A DNA stretch of 64,000 nucleotides from Candidatus Pantoea gossypiicola (GTDB taxonomy: Bacteria > Pseudomonadota > Gammaproteobacteria > Enterobacterales > Enterobacteriaceae). Within the stretch, counting starts at the first letter, position 1; each line of letters starts with the position of its first letter. The DNA lies in contig NZ_VWVM01000002.1 in NCBI RefSeq assembly GCF_008632075.1, positions 379,462-443,461 on the forward strand. The letters are read 5' to 3'. Below are positions 47,635 through 56,193 of this stretch, one piece after another. Under the pieces are notes generated by a model, which was not told the origin of the DNA, did no database searches, and worked only from the letters and a program-made list of their open reading frames with translations. Position numbers and translations under genes: made by a program.

Positions 47635-48645
47635 TTAGAGATGCGTGACGATATCTTTAATTAATCCTGGCCCCTGATAAATAAAGCCTGAATAAATCTG
47701 AACCAGCGTTGCGCCAGCGGCGATTTTTTCACGCGCAGCGGTCAGAGAATCGATGCCGCCAACGCCGATAATGGGAAGGCGTCCCTGCAGTTCCTGAGAG
47801 AGGCGCTGGATCACTGCCGTACTGCGCGACTGCACTGGCCGTCCACTTAATCCACCCGCTTCTTCTGCATGCTTAAGACCGCTTACCAGCGTACGATCGA
47901 GCGTTGTATTGCTGGCAATGACGCCATCAATCTGATGCCGAATCAAACTGTCCGCGACCTGAATTAACTCTTCCTCAGAGAGATCGGGCGCAATTTTTAC
48001 GGCCAGCGGAACATATTTAAGATGACGCTTTTCAAGCTCTTTTTGTTTTTGTTTGATGGAAGAAAGCAAATCATCCAGCGCCTCGCCATATTGCAGTGAA
48101 CGCAAACCTGGCGTGTTAGGCGACGAAATATTGATGGCGATATAGCCGGCATGGGCATAGACCTTTTCCATGCAGATCAGATAATCCTCTTTGCCCTGCT
48201 CAACCGGCGTATCTTTATTTTTACCGATATTGATCCCGAGCACGCCGTTAAAACGCGCTTTTTTCACATTCTCAACCAGGTGGTCAACGCCCAGATTATT
48301 AAATCCCATCCGGTTGATAATGCCGCCGGCTTCCACCAGACGAAACATCCGCGGCTTATCATTACCTGCCTGCGCGCGCGGCGTGACGGTGCCGACTTCA
48401 ACAAAACCAAACCCCATCGCCGCAAACGCATCAATGCACTCTGCGTTCTTATCCAGACCCGCAGCCAGGCCCAGGGCATTTTTAAAGGTCAGTCCCATGC
48501 AGGTAACCGGACGCGACGGCAGATTCTGGCGATAAAACCGCTCCAGCGGCGTGCCGTTCATAAAACGCAGTTGCTGAAAGGTGAGTTCGTGCGCGCGTTC
48601 GGGGTCGAGTTTAAACAGCGCCGGTCGGACGATAGGATAAAACAT
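47635..48645 (-). CDS. pyrD: Dihydroorotate dehydrogenase (quinone)
   Basis: PyrD is the membrane-bound class-2 dihydroorotate dehydrogenase in de novo pyrimidine synthesis. The 336 residues equal E. coli. The FMN and substrate residues are visible: [55 protein letters not shown] (catalytic Ser) and VASNTTLDR. The N-terminal helix ([19 protein letters not shown]) is the membrane-association segment of this class. Confidence 0.96.
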   Translation of the reverse strand: MFYPIVRPALFKLDPERAHELTFQQLRFMNGTPLERFYRQNLPSRPVTCMGLTFKNALGLAAGLDKNAECIDAFAAMGFGFVEVGTVTPRAQAGNDKPRMFRLVEAGGIINRMGFNNLGVDHLVENVKKARFNGVLGINIGKNKDTPVEQGKEDYLICMEKVYAHAGYIAINISSPNTPGLRSLQYGEALDDLLSSIKQKQKELEKRHLKYVPLAVKIAPDLSEEELIQVADSLIRHQIDGVIASNTTLDRTLVSGLKHAEEAGGLSGRPVQSRSTAVIQRLSQELQGRLPIIGVGGIDSLTAAREKIAAGATLVQIYSGFIYQGPGLIKDIVTHL

Positions 48646-48697
48646 GCACTCTCCTGAAGGACGGAAGCAATCGTGAAAGTCGGTGCACGGGAAAATG

Positions 48698-48727
48698 TGC
48701 GCCAGAATGGTAAAGTGCTCTGGCGCA
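48698..48727. repeat. Inverted repeat upstream of pyrD
   Basis: TGCGCCAGA and TCTGGCGCA form a perfect 9-bp stem around a 12-base loop, 52 bp before the pyrD start and 52 bp after the flippase stop. It could end the upstream leftward transcript or fold in the pyrD leader; there is no clear T-run after it. Confidence 0.55.
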
Positions 48728-48779
48728 AAAGTAAATCGAAGGGCGGGGATGCAGAAAACTATATGAACATGCTTTGATC

Positions 48780-50081
48780 TTAAACGGCGGAATCGTTTAC
48801 GGGCTGGTTTTTCACTTCGGAAGGAAACAGATACTCCCGCAGAATACCGTGACGTTGCATGATGCCAAAGATACCAAGACAGACAAACGCTTCAGCCCCC
48901 ACCATCGACCATGCGGCACCGATAGCACCAAACTTCCACGCCAGGAAACAGCATAGCGGCACGTTTATCACGCCAGCGGCCATCATGACCCACATACGCT
49001 GACGCGCCAGACCATGTGGGATCAGAATCTGCAATCCAGCCGGATAAGCAATGTTGCCGAACAGGAAGCAGAGCACGAAGACGCGCAGCACATCCGCCGA
49101 CGGAATAAAGTCTTTACCCAGTAAAATAGAGACCACCAGGTCAGCAAAGAACCAGGTAAAGATCACAATCGACAGACTCAGGGAGAACGACAGCAGCAGG
49201 CTTTTGCGCGTCGCCGCAATGGCGGCACGTTTATCCCGGCCAAACAGGTGGCTGACGCGCGGGAAGAAAGCACTGCCGATCTGCTCGGGTACAGAGTTAG
49301 CTGCTTTACGCAGACGATCTGCACCGTTGTAGATACCGACCATATAGGTAGAGGTAAAGGACGCCAGGATCACCACGTTGACGCTGTTAAACAGATTGGC
49401 ACCCGCGATAGCAATAAACACATCCATACTGTCTGTGATGCGCTGTTTGATTTCGCGCGGTTCAAAGCGGTAACGGCCAATGACCTTCATCTCCAGCACA
49501 AACTTCAGCGTAATCGCTGCACTGATGATGGAGACCGTGCCAGGGATCAGCGCCGCCAGCCAGGTATCCTGCGGGGACTTCACCAGCAAAAAGGTCAGCG
49601 GAATGGCACAGAAGTTACCGAAGGTGGCAATCATCGCCGTTTTACCCAGCTTCTCAAAACCCTGCATCAGCCAGCCGAATGAAAACAGCGAGCCTATCAG
49701 CGTGGTGCAGTTTGCCAGAATGATAAAAAACAGCGGATGCCAGGCGGGATTAAACCAGGTCGCCGTCAGTAACGTGCCACTGGTTACCACCAGCAGCATC
49801 AGCTTGGCGTTAAAGGTTGACCAGAAGAGCTGACTGACGCGTTCCTTGTCATCACGATGGTGAGCAATGTCTTTAGTAGTAAAGACGTTGAATCCCCAGT
49901 CAGAGATGGTGCTGCAATAGAGCACGCAGGCGATGGCCAGCGCCAGCGTACCCATCTGCTCTACGCCCAGAACGCGGGCAAGATAGGGCAGCGTGGCCAG
50001 CGGAAACAAAAATGATGCGCCGCGGTAGGCCAGCAGCGAGAAAATATTAATAACCAGACTTTTATCAAGTACTTTTGCCAT
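48780..50081 (-). CDS. Wzx-like polysaccharide flippase (MOP superfamily)
   Basis: The 433-residue protein has about twelve to fourteen membrane spans and reads as a MATE/RfbX-type flippase, with an N-terminal [20 protein letters not shown] and [13 protein letters not shown]. It should flip an undecaprenyl-linked oligosaccharide, or related lipid-linked sugar, across the inner membrane. It is the second gene after the glycosyltransferase, 83 bp downstream on the same strand, and precedes pyrD. No polymerase, ligase or nucleotide-sugar gene is near, so the substrate must come from elsewhere. I do not recognise a specific gene name. Confidence 0.85.
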   Translation of the reverse strand: MAKVLDKSLVINIFSLLAYRGASFLFPLATLPYLARVLGVEQMGTLALAIACVLYCSTISDWGFNVFTTKDIAHHRDDKERVSQLFWSTFNAKLMLLVVTSGTLLTATWFNPAWHPLFFIILANCTTLIGSLFSFGWLMQGFEKLGKTAMIATFGNFCAIPLTFLLVKSPQDTWLAALIPGTVSIISAAITLKFVLEMKVIGRYRFEPREIKQRITDSMDVFIAIAGANLFNSVNVVILASFTSTYMVGIYNGADRLRKAANSVPEQIGSAFFPRVSHLFGRDKRAAIAATRKSLLLSFSLSLSIVIFTWFFADLVVSILLGKDFIPSADVLRVFVLCFLFGNIAYPAGLQILIPHGLARQRMWVMMAAGVINVPLCCFLAWKFGAIGAAWSMVGAEAFVCLGIFGIMQRHGILREYLFPSEVKNQPVNDSAV

Positions 50082-50164
50082 GACGCAACAACCTTATACA
50101 CATTGCATGTCTCACCTTCTCATTTCGCTAAGGCATAAACAATATCGCTTCACATTTTTCAGAA

Positions 50165-51175
50165 TCAGGCGGCGCCCCTGAGTTCTTTTTTAACCTTGTA
50201 ATGCTGCAATGCAATAAACAGCTCCGGTCGGTTGAACAATAGCCACTCTTTAATATTTTCTGTTTTAACGTTACGTCCCATAAAGCGGATAGCGTTAATG
50301 ACATATTCCGGAACAGGAGTTCCATTATAAAGTGATAAATAGATCATCAGGCGAAAAGATTGCAATAAATATGCTTTCTCCAGCGAATTACGCCAGTCTG
50401 ATTTAGGTAACGAACTGACTAGCGTGTTGTAAGCGTGCATAAAGGCATCATAACGCTGATAGAAAAACTCATTTCCTTTGGTACTGTTAGTCAGTGAACC
50501 GCTGCGGATTCGCTGTTTATAATAAACCTGGCGACTTACCCAGGCGTGCTGACACTTCATAAAGACGGAAAGCGTAAAATTGTGGTCTTCATGAACGCGA
50601 CGTACAAAGCGTAATTTGTGCTGTTCAATCACGCTTTTCCGCAGTACATAATTCCAGACGGCAGAGGTATAGCGCCCATTACGTAACAGGCGCAAAAAGA
50701 CTTCCTGCGGTTTTTGCTGGCCAAAGTGATCATGTCTGACTTTGGGTGAGGTCACATCAATGTGGCCATCTTCATAGACGCAGGAGTTAAAGCAGAAGAG
50801 ATCAGTTTCCGGATGCTTTTCCGCCACCATGGCCAGCTCAGTCACCAGCCCATCCACTACCACATCATCCGGATCACAGAAGAAGATAAACTGTCCCTGT
50901 GCCAGTGCGATGCCGGTATCACGCGCATTACCGAGACCGCCATTTTCAATGGTAATTACTTTTACCTGAGAAAGATGCGTATAATTCTGTTCAATTAAGG
51001 CTAATGTTCCGTCGGTGGATCCATCATTCACAATAATTATTTCATTGGGCGCTTTAACCTGACGTAATAATGAATCGACGCACTCCACAATATATTTCTC
51101 TACATTGTAGGTTGGAATAATAACTGATAACAGGATGTCAGACATATGCAATTCTCTGCTGTTAGAAAATGACAT
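50165..51175 (-). CDS. Family 2 glycosyltransferase
   Basis: The 336-residue protein has a GT-A fold: SVIIPTYNVEKYIVECVDSL, the nucleotide-binding IVNDGSTDGT, GGLGNARDTG, and the DXD-type CDPDD at about 105. A later H-E-D motif (RRVHEDHNF) fits the catalytic region. The C-terminal part is AT-rich and unlike known enzymes I can recall. ATG 51175 has an AGGTGA site 6 bases before it; ATG 51145 is the alternative with no strong site. Sugar donor and acceptor are unknown. The visibly lower GC content compared with pyrD and ssu suggests acquisition by transfer. Confidence 0.85.
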   Translation of the reverse strand: MSFSNSRELHMSDILLSVIIPTYNVEKYIVECVDSLLRQVKAPNEIIIVNDGSTDGTLALIEQNYTHLSQVKVITIENGGLGNARDTGIALAQGQFIFFCDPDDVVVDGLVTELAMVAEKHPETDLFCFNSCVYEDGHIDVTSPKVRHDHFGQQKPQEVFLRLLRNGRYTSAVWNYVLRKSVIEQHKLRFVRRVHEDHNFTLSVFMKCQHAWVSRQVYYKQRIRSGSLTNSTKGNEFFYQRYDAFMHAYNTLVSSLPKSDWRNSLEKAYLLQSFRLMIYLSLYNGTPVPEYVINAIRFMGRNVKTENIKEWLLFNRPELFIALQHYKVKKELRGAA

Positions 51176-51896
51176 TACGATTCACCTGCCAGATGCAGGG
51201 ACTGACCAGAGGCGAAACGTCGAAAAAGAGTAATACGCTACTATTATGATGGCTTTGATTGAGCCTGATTATCTTAAACCGGTTATGCGAAAAAAGACCA
51301 GTCGTAAAAATTATCTTAACGTTTCACCTGATTATCACTGTTAAAAAAAGTGCATCTATCGCCCGCGTTAATGTTAAAACCGTTGAGGAACGATTTAAAT
51401 TATCCCCATCAGGCAGGCGTAACCAGAATCATGAATATGTAAGCGAACATCTGAAACCGTGAATAACTTCAGCATTCCTTCATTTTTATTACAGTTTACG
51501 CTCTGCAATTAATCCTAATGTCGTGCTGGAACATGGCTGAAATACGCTGATGTCAGGCTGCTTTACCTTCCGGTTTCGGGCTGCCGCTGTGCTTGAACAT
51601 GGTTTCAGCCACAAGCAGAATGGTTAAGCAATCAGAAGAAAGATAATTTTTTCCGCCATGCGTCTTCTTTTACCCCTCTTGCATCACTGCTCTTAATGAA
51701 TGGTTTCGCTGCTCGCCTTTATTTTAAGAATTTTCGGAAGCGATATTTTTATTATCTGCCACCAGCATGTCTATTTGCAGTTTTCACCCTTGCTTTGCCG
51801 GATAAATCATTTAAGCCCACTCCCCTGCTCTGACAGTATGAAGGCATAAGTTCTCAACATTTGATAATCAATAACTTTTAGTTATAAGGAGTGATG
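51176..51896. other. Spacer between glycosyltransferase gene and ssuE
   Basis: About 720 bp with no recognisable gene. A 67-codon ORF at 51259-51462 has no ribosome-binding site or family. The region is AT-rich. Near ssuE is the dyad ATAACT-TTT-AGTTAT (51871-51885), directly before the AAGGAG ribosome-binding site. The region must hold the divergent promoters of the glycosyltransferase unit and ssuE; no Cbl site was confidently found. Confidence 0.55.
51871..51885 (+). repeat. Dyad next to the ssuE ribosome-binding site
   Basis: ATAACT-TTT-AGTTAT, a perfect 6-bp inverted repeat with a 3-base spacer, ends at the base before AAGGAG. It could be an operator or an mRNA hairpin near the initiation region. 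Confidence 0.5.
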
Positions 51897-52448
51897 ATGC
51901 GAGTTATTACGCTGGCAGGCAGCCCACGATTTCCCTCCCGCTCAACCTCATTACTGACGTTGTGTCAGCACAAGCTAGAGGCACGTGGCATTGAAGTCAT
52001 TCCCTGGAATATTCACAACTTTCAGCCTGACGATCTGATTAACGCGCGCTTTGATGCGCCCGCGCTGCTGGCCCTGCGTGACGATCTGGCCTCGGCTGAT
52101 GGCCTGATTGTGGCAACGCCGATTTATAAAGCGTCGTTTTCGGGCGCGCTGAAGACTTTGCTCGACCTGCTGCCTGAGCGCGCACTGGAGCACAAAGTTG
52201 TATTGCCACTCGCCAGCGGTGGCAGTGTCGGTCATATGCTGGCGCTGGACTACGCGCTGAAGCCGGTTCTTAACGCTTTAAAAGCACAGGAAATTCTGCA
52301 TGGGGTCTACGCCGAAGACAGCCAGGTCACGCATTACGATCGTCAGCCTGTACTGGAAGATTCACTGGCAGAGCGTCTTGACGAAGCCGTCTCCGCTTTC
52401 TGGCTGGCGCTGACCCGTCATCACCATCCCGTTGCGCAGGCAGTATAA
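51897..52448 (+). CDS. ssuE: SsuE, NADPH-dependent FMN reductase
   Basis: SsuE supplies reduced FMN to the alkanesulfonate monooxygenase SsuD. The 183-residue flavodoxin-like protein has the FMN loop GSPRFPSRSTSLL and LIVATPIYKASFSGALKTLLD with the pi-helix region of SsuE. Three in-frame start candidates exist (GTG 51891, ATG 51894, ATG 51897); ATG 51897 is 5 bases after AAGGAG and matches E. coli MRVITLAGSP. It is the first gene of ssuEADCB. Confidence 0.95.
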   Translation: MRVITLAGSPRFPSRSTSLLTLCQHKLEARGIEVIPWNIHNFQPDDLINARFDAPALLALRDDLASADGLIVATPIYKASFSGALKTLLDLLPERALEHKVVLPLASGGSVGHMLALDYALKPVLNALKAQEILHGVYAEDSQVTHYDRQPVLEDSLAERLDEAVSAFWLALTRHHHPVAQAV

Positions 52449-52459
52449 GGAAGCGATTG

Positions 52460-53413
52460 ATGAAGCAGAGATTAGGAAAGTGGCTGGTGGCAGGACTGTT
52501 ACTGGCTGGCCTTCAGGTACAGGCCGCCGAATCGGATCCGGCTCAGATTCGCATCGGCTATCAGAAAGGTTCAGTCAGCATGGTGCTGGCGAAGTCACAT
52601 CAGTTGCTGGAGAAGCGTTTTCCCCATACTCAGATTAAGTGGATCGAGTTCCCGGCTGGTCCGCAAATGCTGGAAGCGCTGAACATCAACAGCATTGACC
52701 TCGGCAGCACGGGTGACCTTCCGCCACTGTTTGCCCAGGCCGCAGGCGCAGATCTGCTCTATGTCGGTTCAGAGCCGCCTAAACCGAAATCAGAAGTGAT
52801 TCTGGTGCCGAAAAACAGCGCGCTGAAACAGGTTGCCGATCTGAAAGGCAAAAAAGTCGCTTTTCAGAAAGGTTCCAGCTCACACAACTTACTGCTGCGC
52901 GCCTTACAGCAGGCGGGCCTCACCTTCAAAGACATCACACCCGTCTATCTGACGCCCGCCGATGCGCGCGCCGCCTTCCAGCAGGGTGATGTGGATGCCT
53001 GGGCAATCTGGGATCCCTACTACTCTTCGGTGCTGCTGCAGGGTAATTCGCGCCTGCTGATTGATGGCAGCTCACTGAATCTGACCGGTTCCTTCTATCT
53101 GGCAACGCGCAGCTATGCCGAAGCCCACGGCGCGTTTATCCAGCAGGTGCTCGACACCTTCAGCAGTGCCGACGCGCTGACGATCAGCCAGCCTCAGCAG
53201 AGCACTACGCTTCTGGCGCAGGCGATGGGCCTGCCTGAACCGGTTATTGCCAGCTATCTCAGCCATCGTCCACCTACCCGGATTTCGCCGGTCAGTGCTG
53301 AAACCGCAGCCGCCCAGCAGCGTACCGCTGACCTGTTTTATGCCAATCATCTGTTGCCAGTCAAAGTGACGATCCAGGATCGCATCTGGCAACCGCATAC
53401 CGTAACGCAGTAA
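52460..53413 (+). CDS. ssuA: SsuA, periplasmic aliphatic-sulfonate binding protein
   Basis: SsuA captures sulfonates in the periplasm for the SsuBC importer. The 317-residue protein has a signal peptide (MKQRLGKWLVAGLLLAGLQV, cleaved after QAA) and the NMT1/SsuA-like binding fold: GYQKGSVSMVLAKSHQLLEK, LGSTGDLPPLFAQAAGADLL, FQKGSSSHNLL, DVDAWAIWDPYYSSV. The AGGAAG precedes; the ORF's TTG start is not used. The ssuE stop is 11 bp before. Confidence 0.95.
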   Translation: MKQRLGKWLVAGLLLAGLQVQAAESDPAQIRIGYQKGSVSMVLAKSHQLLEKRFPHTQIKWIEFPAGPQMLEALNINSIDLGSTGDLPPLFAQAAGADLLYVGSEPPKPKSEVILVPKNSALKQVADLKGKKVAFQKGSSSHNLLLRALQQAGLTFKDITPVYLTPADARAAFQQGDVDAWAIWDPYYSSVLLQGNSRLLIDGSSLNLTGSFYLATRSYAEAHGAFIQQVLDTFSSADALTISQPQQSTTLLAQAMGLPEPVIASYLSHRPPTRISPVSAETAAAQQRTADLFYANHLLPVKVTIQDRIWQPHTVTQ

Positions 53414-53422
53414 GGAGCAATA

Positions 53423-54571
53423 ATGAGCGTATCCATTTTCTGGTTCCTGCCGACGCATGGCGACAGCCACTATCTTGGTACCGCGGAAGGCGCGCGCCCG
53501 GTTGATCACGCCTATTTACAACAGGTGGCGCAGGCTGCTGACCGTCTCGGCTTTGGCGGGGTGCTGATCCCGACCGGCCGCTCCTGCGAAGACGCCTGGC
53601 TGGTTGCCGCCTCCCTGATTCCGGTGACGCAGCGCCTGCGTTTCCTGGTCGCACTGCGGCCCGGCGTCATTTCACCGACTCAGGCCGCGCGTCAGGCTGC
53701 CACCCTGGATCGCCTCTCCAACGGCCGTGCCCTGTTCAATCTGGTAACCGGCGGCGATCCGGAAGAGCTGGCGGGTGACGGCGTTTTCCTGGATCACCGT
53801 GAGCGATACGCAGAATCCGCTGAGTTCACCCGCGTCTGGCGTCGCGTGCTGGAAGGCGAAACCGTCGATTACGAAGGTAAGCACGTAAAGGTTCGCGGCG
53901 CACGTCTGATGTTTAAACCGGTACAGCAGCCTCGCCCACCACTCTGGTTTGGTGGCTCTTCTGAACCGGCTCAGGAACTGGCGGCCGAACAGGTCGATGT
54001 TTACCTTACCTGGGGCGAACCGCCTGCTCAGGTTCGGGAGAAGATTGAACAGGTACGCGCGAAAGCGGCCGCGCAGGGACGTACGGTGCGGTTTGGTATC
54101 CGCCTGCATGTGATTGTGCGCGAAACGAATGAAGAAGCCTGGCAGGCCGCCGACCGGCTGATTGCCAATGTCGATGACGCCACTATTGCGAAGGCACAGG
54201 CAGCGTTCCAGCGGGCCGATTCTGTGGGTCAGCGCCGGATGGCCGCGCTGCACGGTGGTCGCCGCGACAAACTCGAAATTAGCCCGAATCTGTGGGCAGG
54301 AGTGGGTCTGGTACGCAGCGGAGCCGGTACAGCGCTGGTCGGTGATGGCCCGACCGTTGCCGCACGCATCAAAGAGTATGAAGCACTGGGCATCGAGACC
54401 TTTATTTTGTCAGGTTATCCGCATCTGGAAGAGGCTTATCGCGTTGGCGAACTGCTGTTCCCGCATCTTGATCTGCAGATTCCATTGGTGCCACAACCGC
54501 GCGTCGTTCAGGCGCACGGAGAAGCGGTAGCCAACGATTTTACCCCTGAGAAAAAAGTCGCCCGGGGCTGA
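53423..54571 (+). CDS. ssuD: SsuD, FMNH2-dependent alkanesulfonate monooxygenase
   Basis: SsuD converts alkanesulfonates to aldehydes and sulfite, giving sulfur under sulfate limitation. The 382-residue luciferase-like protein shows [15 protein letters not shown], the conserved Cys in [47 protein letters not shown] and [16 protein letters not shown]. The C-terminal loop [19 protein letters not shown] is present. Length matches E. coli. AAGGAG precedes. Confidence 0.96.
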   Translation: MSVSIFWFLPTHGDSHYLGTAEGARPVDHAYLQQVAQAADRLGFGGVLIPTGRSCEDAWLVAASLIPVTQRLRFLVALRPGVISPTQAARQAATLDRLSNGRALFNLVTGGDPEELAGDGVFLDHRERYAESAEFTRVWRRVLEGETVDYEGKHVKVRGARLMFKPVQQPRPPLWFGGSSEPAQELAAEQVDVYLTWGEPPAQVREKIEQVRAKAAAQGRTVRFGIRLHVIVRETNEEAWQAADRLIANVDDATIAKAQAAFQRADSVGQRRMAALHGGRRDKLEISPNLWAGVGLVRSGAGTALVGDGPTVAARIKEYEALGIETFILSGYPHLEEAYRVGELLFPHLDLQIPLVPQPRVVQAHGEAVANDFTPEKKVARG

Positions 54572-54581
54572 GGAGAGCATG

Positions 54582-55373
54582 ATGGCCAGAACCCGAAAAC
54601 GCCTTGCTGATACGCTGGTGCCGTGGCTATTGCCGACGCTGCTTGTTGTGGTGTGGCAGATTGCTTCGCAAACCGGCTGGTTATCGAACCGTATTCTGCC
54701 CGCGCCGGAGAAAATTGTGACCACTTTCTGGCAGCTGTCTGCCAGCGGTGAACTCTGGCAGCATCTGGTGATAAGCAGCTGGCGTGCACTGATCGGCTTC
54801 AGTATTGGCGGTTCTATCGGCCTGGTACTTGGGCTGATCACCGGCACCTCAAAAACTGGTGAACGCCTGCTGGATACGTCGGTACAGATGCTGCGCAACG
54901 TGCCACATCTGGCGCTGATCCCGCTGGTGATCCTCTGGTTCGGAATCGACGAGTCCGCCAAAATCTTTCTGGTGGCGCTGGGCACGCTGTTCCCGATCTA
55001 CCTGAATACCTATCACGGCATCCGCAATATTGATCGCGGGCTGGTTGAGATGGCGCGCAGCTATGGCCTCTCCGGCTGGAGCCTGTTTATCCAGGTGATC
55101 CTGCCCGGCGCACTGCCGAATATTATGGTCGGCGTGCGTTTCGCGCTCGGTCTGATGTGGCTGACGCTGATTGTCGCTGAAACCATCTCCGCCAACGCGG
55201 GCATTGGCTATCTGGCAATGAACGCGCGTGAATTCCTGCAGACCGATGTGGTGGTGGTCGCCATCATTCTCTATGCCCTGCTCGGCAAACTGGCGGATGT
55301 CGCCGCGTTATTACTGGAACGCGTCTGGCTGCGCTGGCACCCCGCTTACCAACTGAAGGAGGAGAACGCATGA
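54582..55373 (+). CDS. ssuC: SsuC, sulfonate ABC transporter permease
   Basis: SsuC is the inner-membrane permease of the SsuABC importer. The 263-residue protein has about six spans and the EAA loop [25 protein letters not shown] 54582 is preferred over ATG 54579 because AGGAG is 6 bases before it and the E. coli protein begins MATP. It overlaps ssuB by 4 bases. Confidence 0.94.
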   Translation: MARTRKRLADTLVPWLLPTLLVVVWQIASQTGWLSNRILPAPEKIVTTFWQLSASGELWQHLVISSWRALIGFSIGGSIGLVLGLITGTSKTGERLLDTSVQMLRNVPHLALIPLVILWFGIDESAKIFLVALGTLFPIYLNTYHGIRNIDRGLVEMARSYGLSGWSLFIQVILPGALPNIMVGVRFALGLMWLTLIVAETISANAGIGYLAMNAREFLQTDVVVVAIILYALLGKLADVAALLLERVWLRWHPAYQLKEENA

Positions 55374-56158
55374 GCCAGACTTTCTCACCAGCACGCCTTA
55401 ACACCGGCACACCGGTTGGCGTTAATGGCGTCAGCAAACAGTATGGCAGTCGTACCATTCTCAATAAGATCGACCTGCACATTCCTTCAGGTCAGTTTGT
55501 GGCGGTAGTGGGTCGCAGCGGCTGCGGTAAAAGCACCCTGCTTCGCCTGCTGGCCGGACTTGAACAAAGCTCCAGCGGTGAACTGCTGGCAGGCAATGCG
55601 CCACTGCAGTCGGCGCGCGACGATACCCGCCTGATGTTTCAGGATGCGCGACTGCTGCCGTGGAAAAAAGTGATCGATAACGTCGGGCTGGGCCTGCGCG
55701 GACGCGAATGGCGCAGTGCCGCGATGGATGCCCTGACGGCGGTGGGACTGGCCGATCGCGCCAATGAGTGGCCGGCTGCACTTTCTGGTGGGCAAAAACA
55801 GCGTGTGGCGCTGGCCCGAGCGCTGATTCATCGGCCCGGCTTACTGCTGCTGGATGAACCCCTGGGGGCGCTGGATGCCCTGACTCGTATTGAAATGCAG
55901 GGATTGATTGAGTCACTGTGGCAGCAACATCACTTCACCGTTCTGCTGGTCACGCATGATGTCAGTGAAGCGGTCGTGATGGCGGATCGCGTGTTGTTGA
56001 TCGAAGAGGGTGAGATCGGTCTGGATCTGCAGGTGGATCTGCCGCGTCCGCGGCGTCGGGGATCGGCGCGGCTGGCCGAGCTGGAAGCGGAGGTGCTGGA
56101 TCGGGTGATGCAGCGTACGGAACGACCGCAGCCGGTACGTTACGCGCAGCAGCGCTGA
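55370..56158 (+). CDS. ssuB: SsuB, sulfonate ABC transporter ATPase
   Basis: SsuB powers the sulfonate importer. The 262-residue protein has Walker [17 protein letters not shown]-loop [10 protein letters not shown], signature [15 protein letters not shown], Walker [13 protein letters not shown] and the H-loop [10 protein letters not shown]. Start ATG overlaps the ssuC stop. A terminator follows. The operon order ssuEADCB is as in E. coli. Confidence 0.96.
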   Translation: MSQTFSPARLNTGTPVGVNGVSKQYGSRTILNKIDLHIPSGQFVAVVGRSGCGKSTLLRLLAGLEQSSSGELLAGNAPLQSARDDTRLMFQDARLLPWKKVIDNVGLGLRGREWRSAAMDALTAVGLADRANEWPAALSGGQKQRVALARALIHRPGLLLLDEPLGALDALTRIEMQGLIESLWQQHHFTVLLVTHDVSEAVVMADRVLLIEEGEIGLDLQVDLPRPRRRGSARLAELEAEVLDRVMQRTERPQPVRYAQQR

Positions 56159-56160
56159 AA

Positions 56161-56188
56161 AAGGGAGCGTCTCAGACGCTCCCTTTTG
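56161..56188 (+). terminator. ssu operon terminator
   Basis: AAGGGAGCGTCT and AGACGCTCCCTT form a 12-bp stem with a one-base centre and a following T-run; it can also serve the convergent pepN. Confidence 0.88.
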
Positions 56189-56193
56189 TATTA

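Noticed and set aside
51259-51462. 67-codon ORF between the glycosyltransferase and ssuE
   Set aside because: No plausible ribosome-binding site or similarity, AT-rich spacer; chance ORF.
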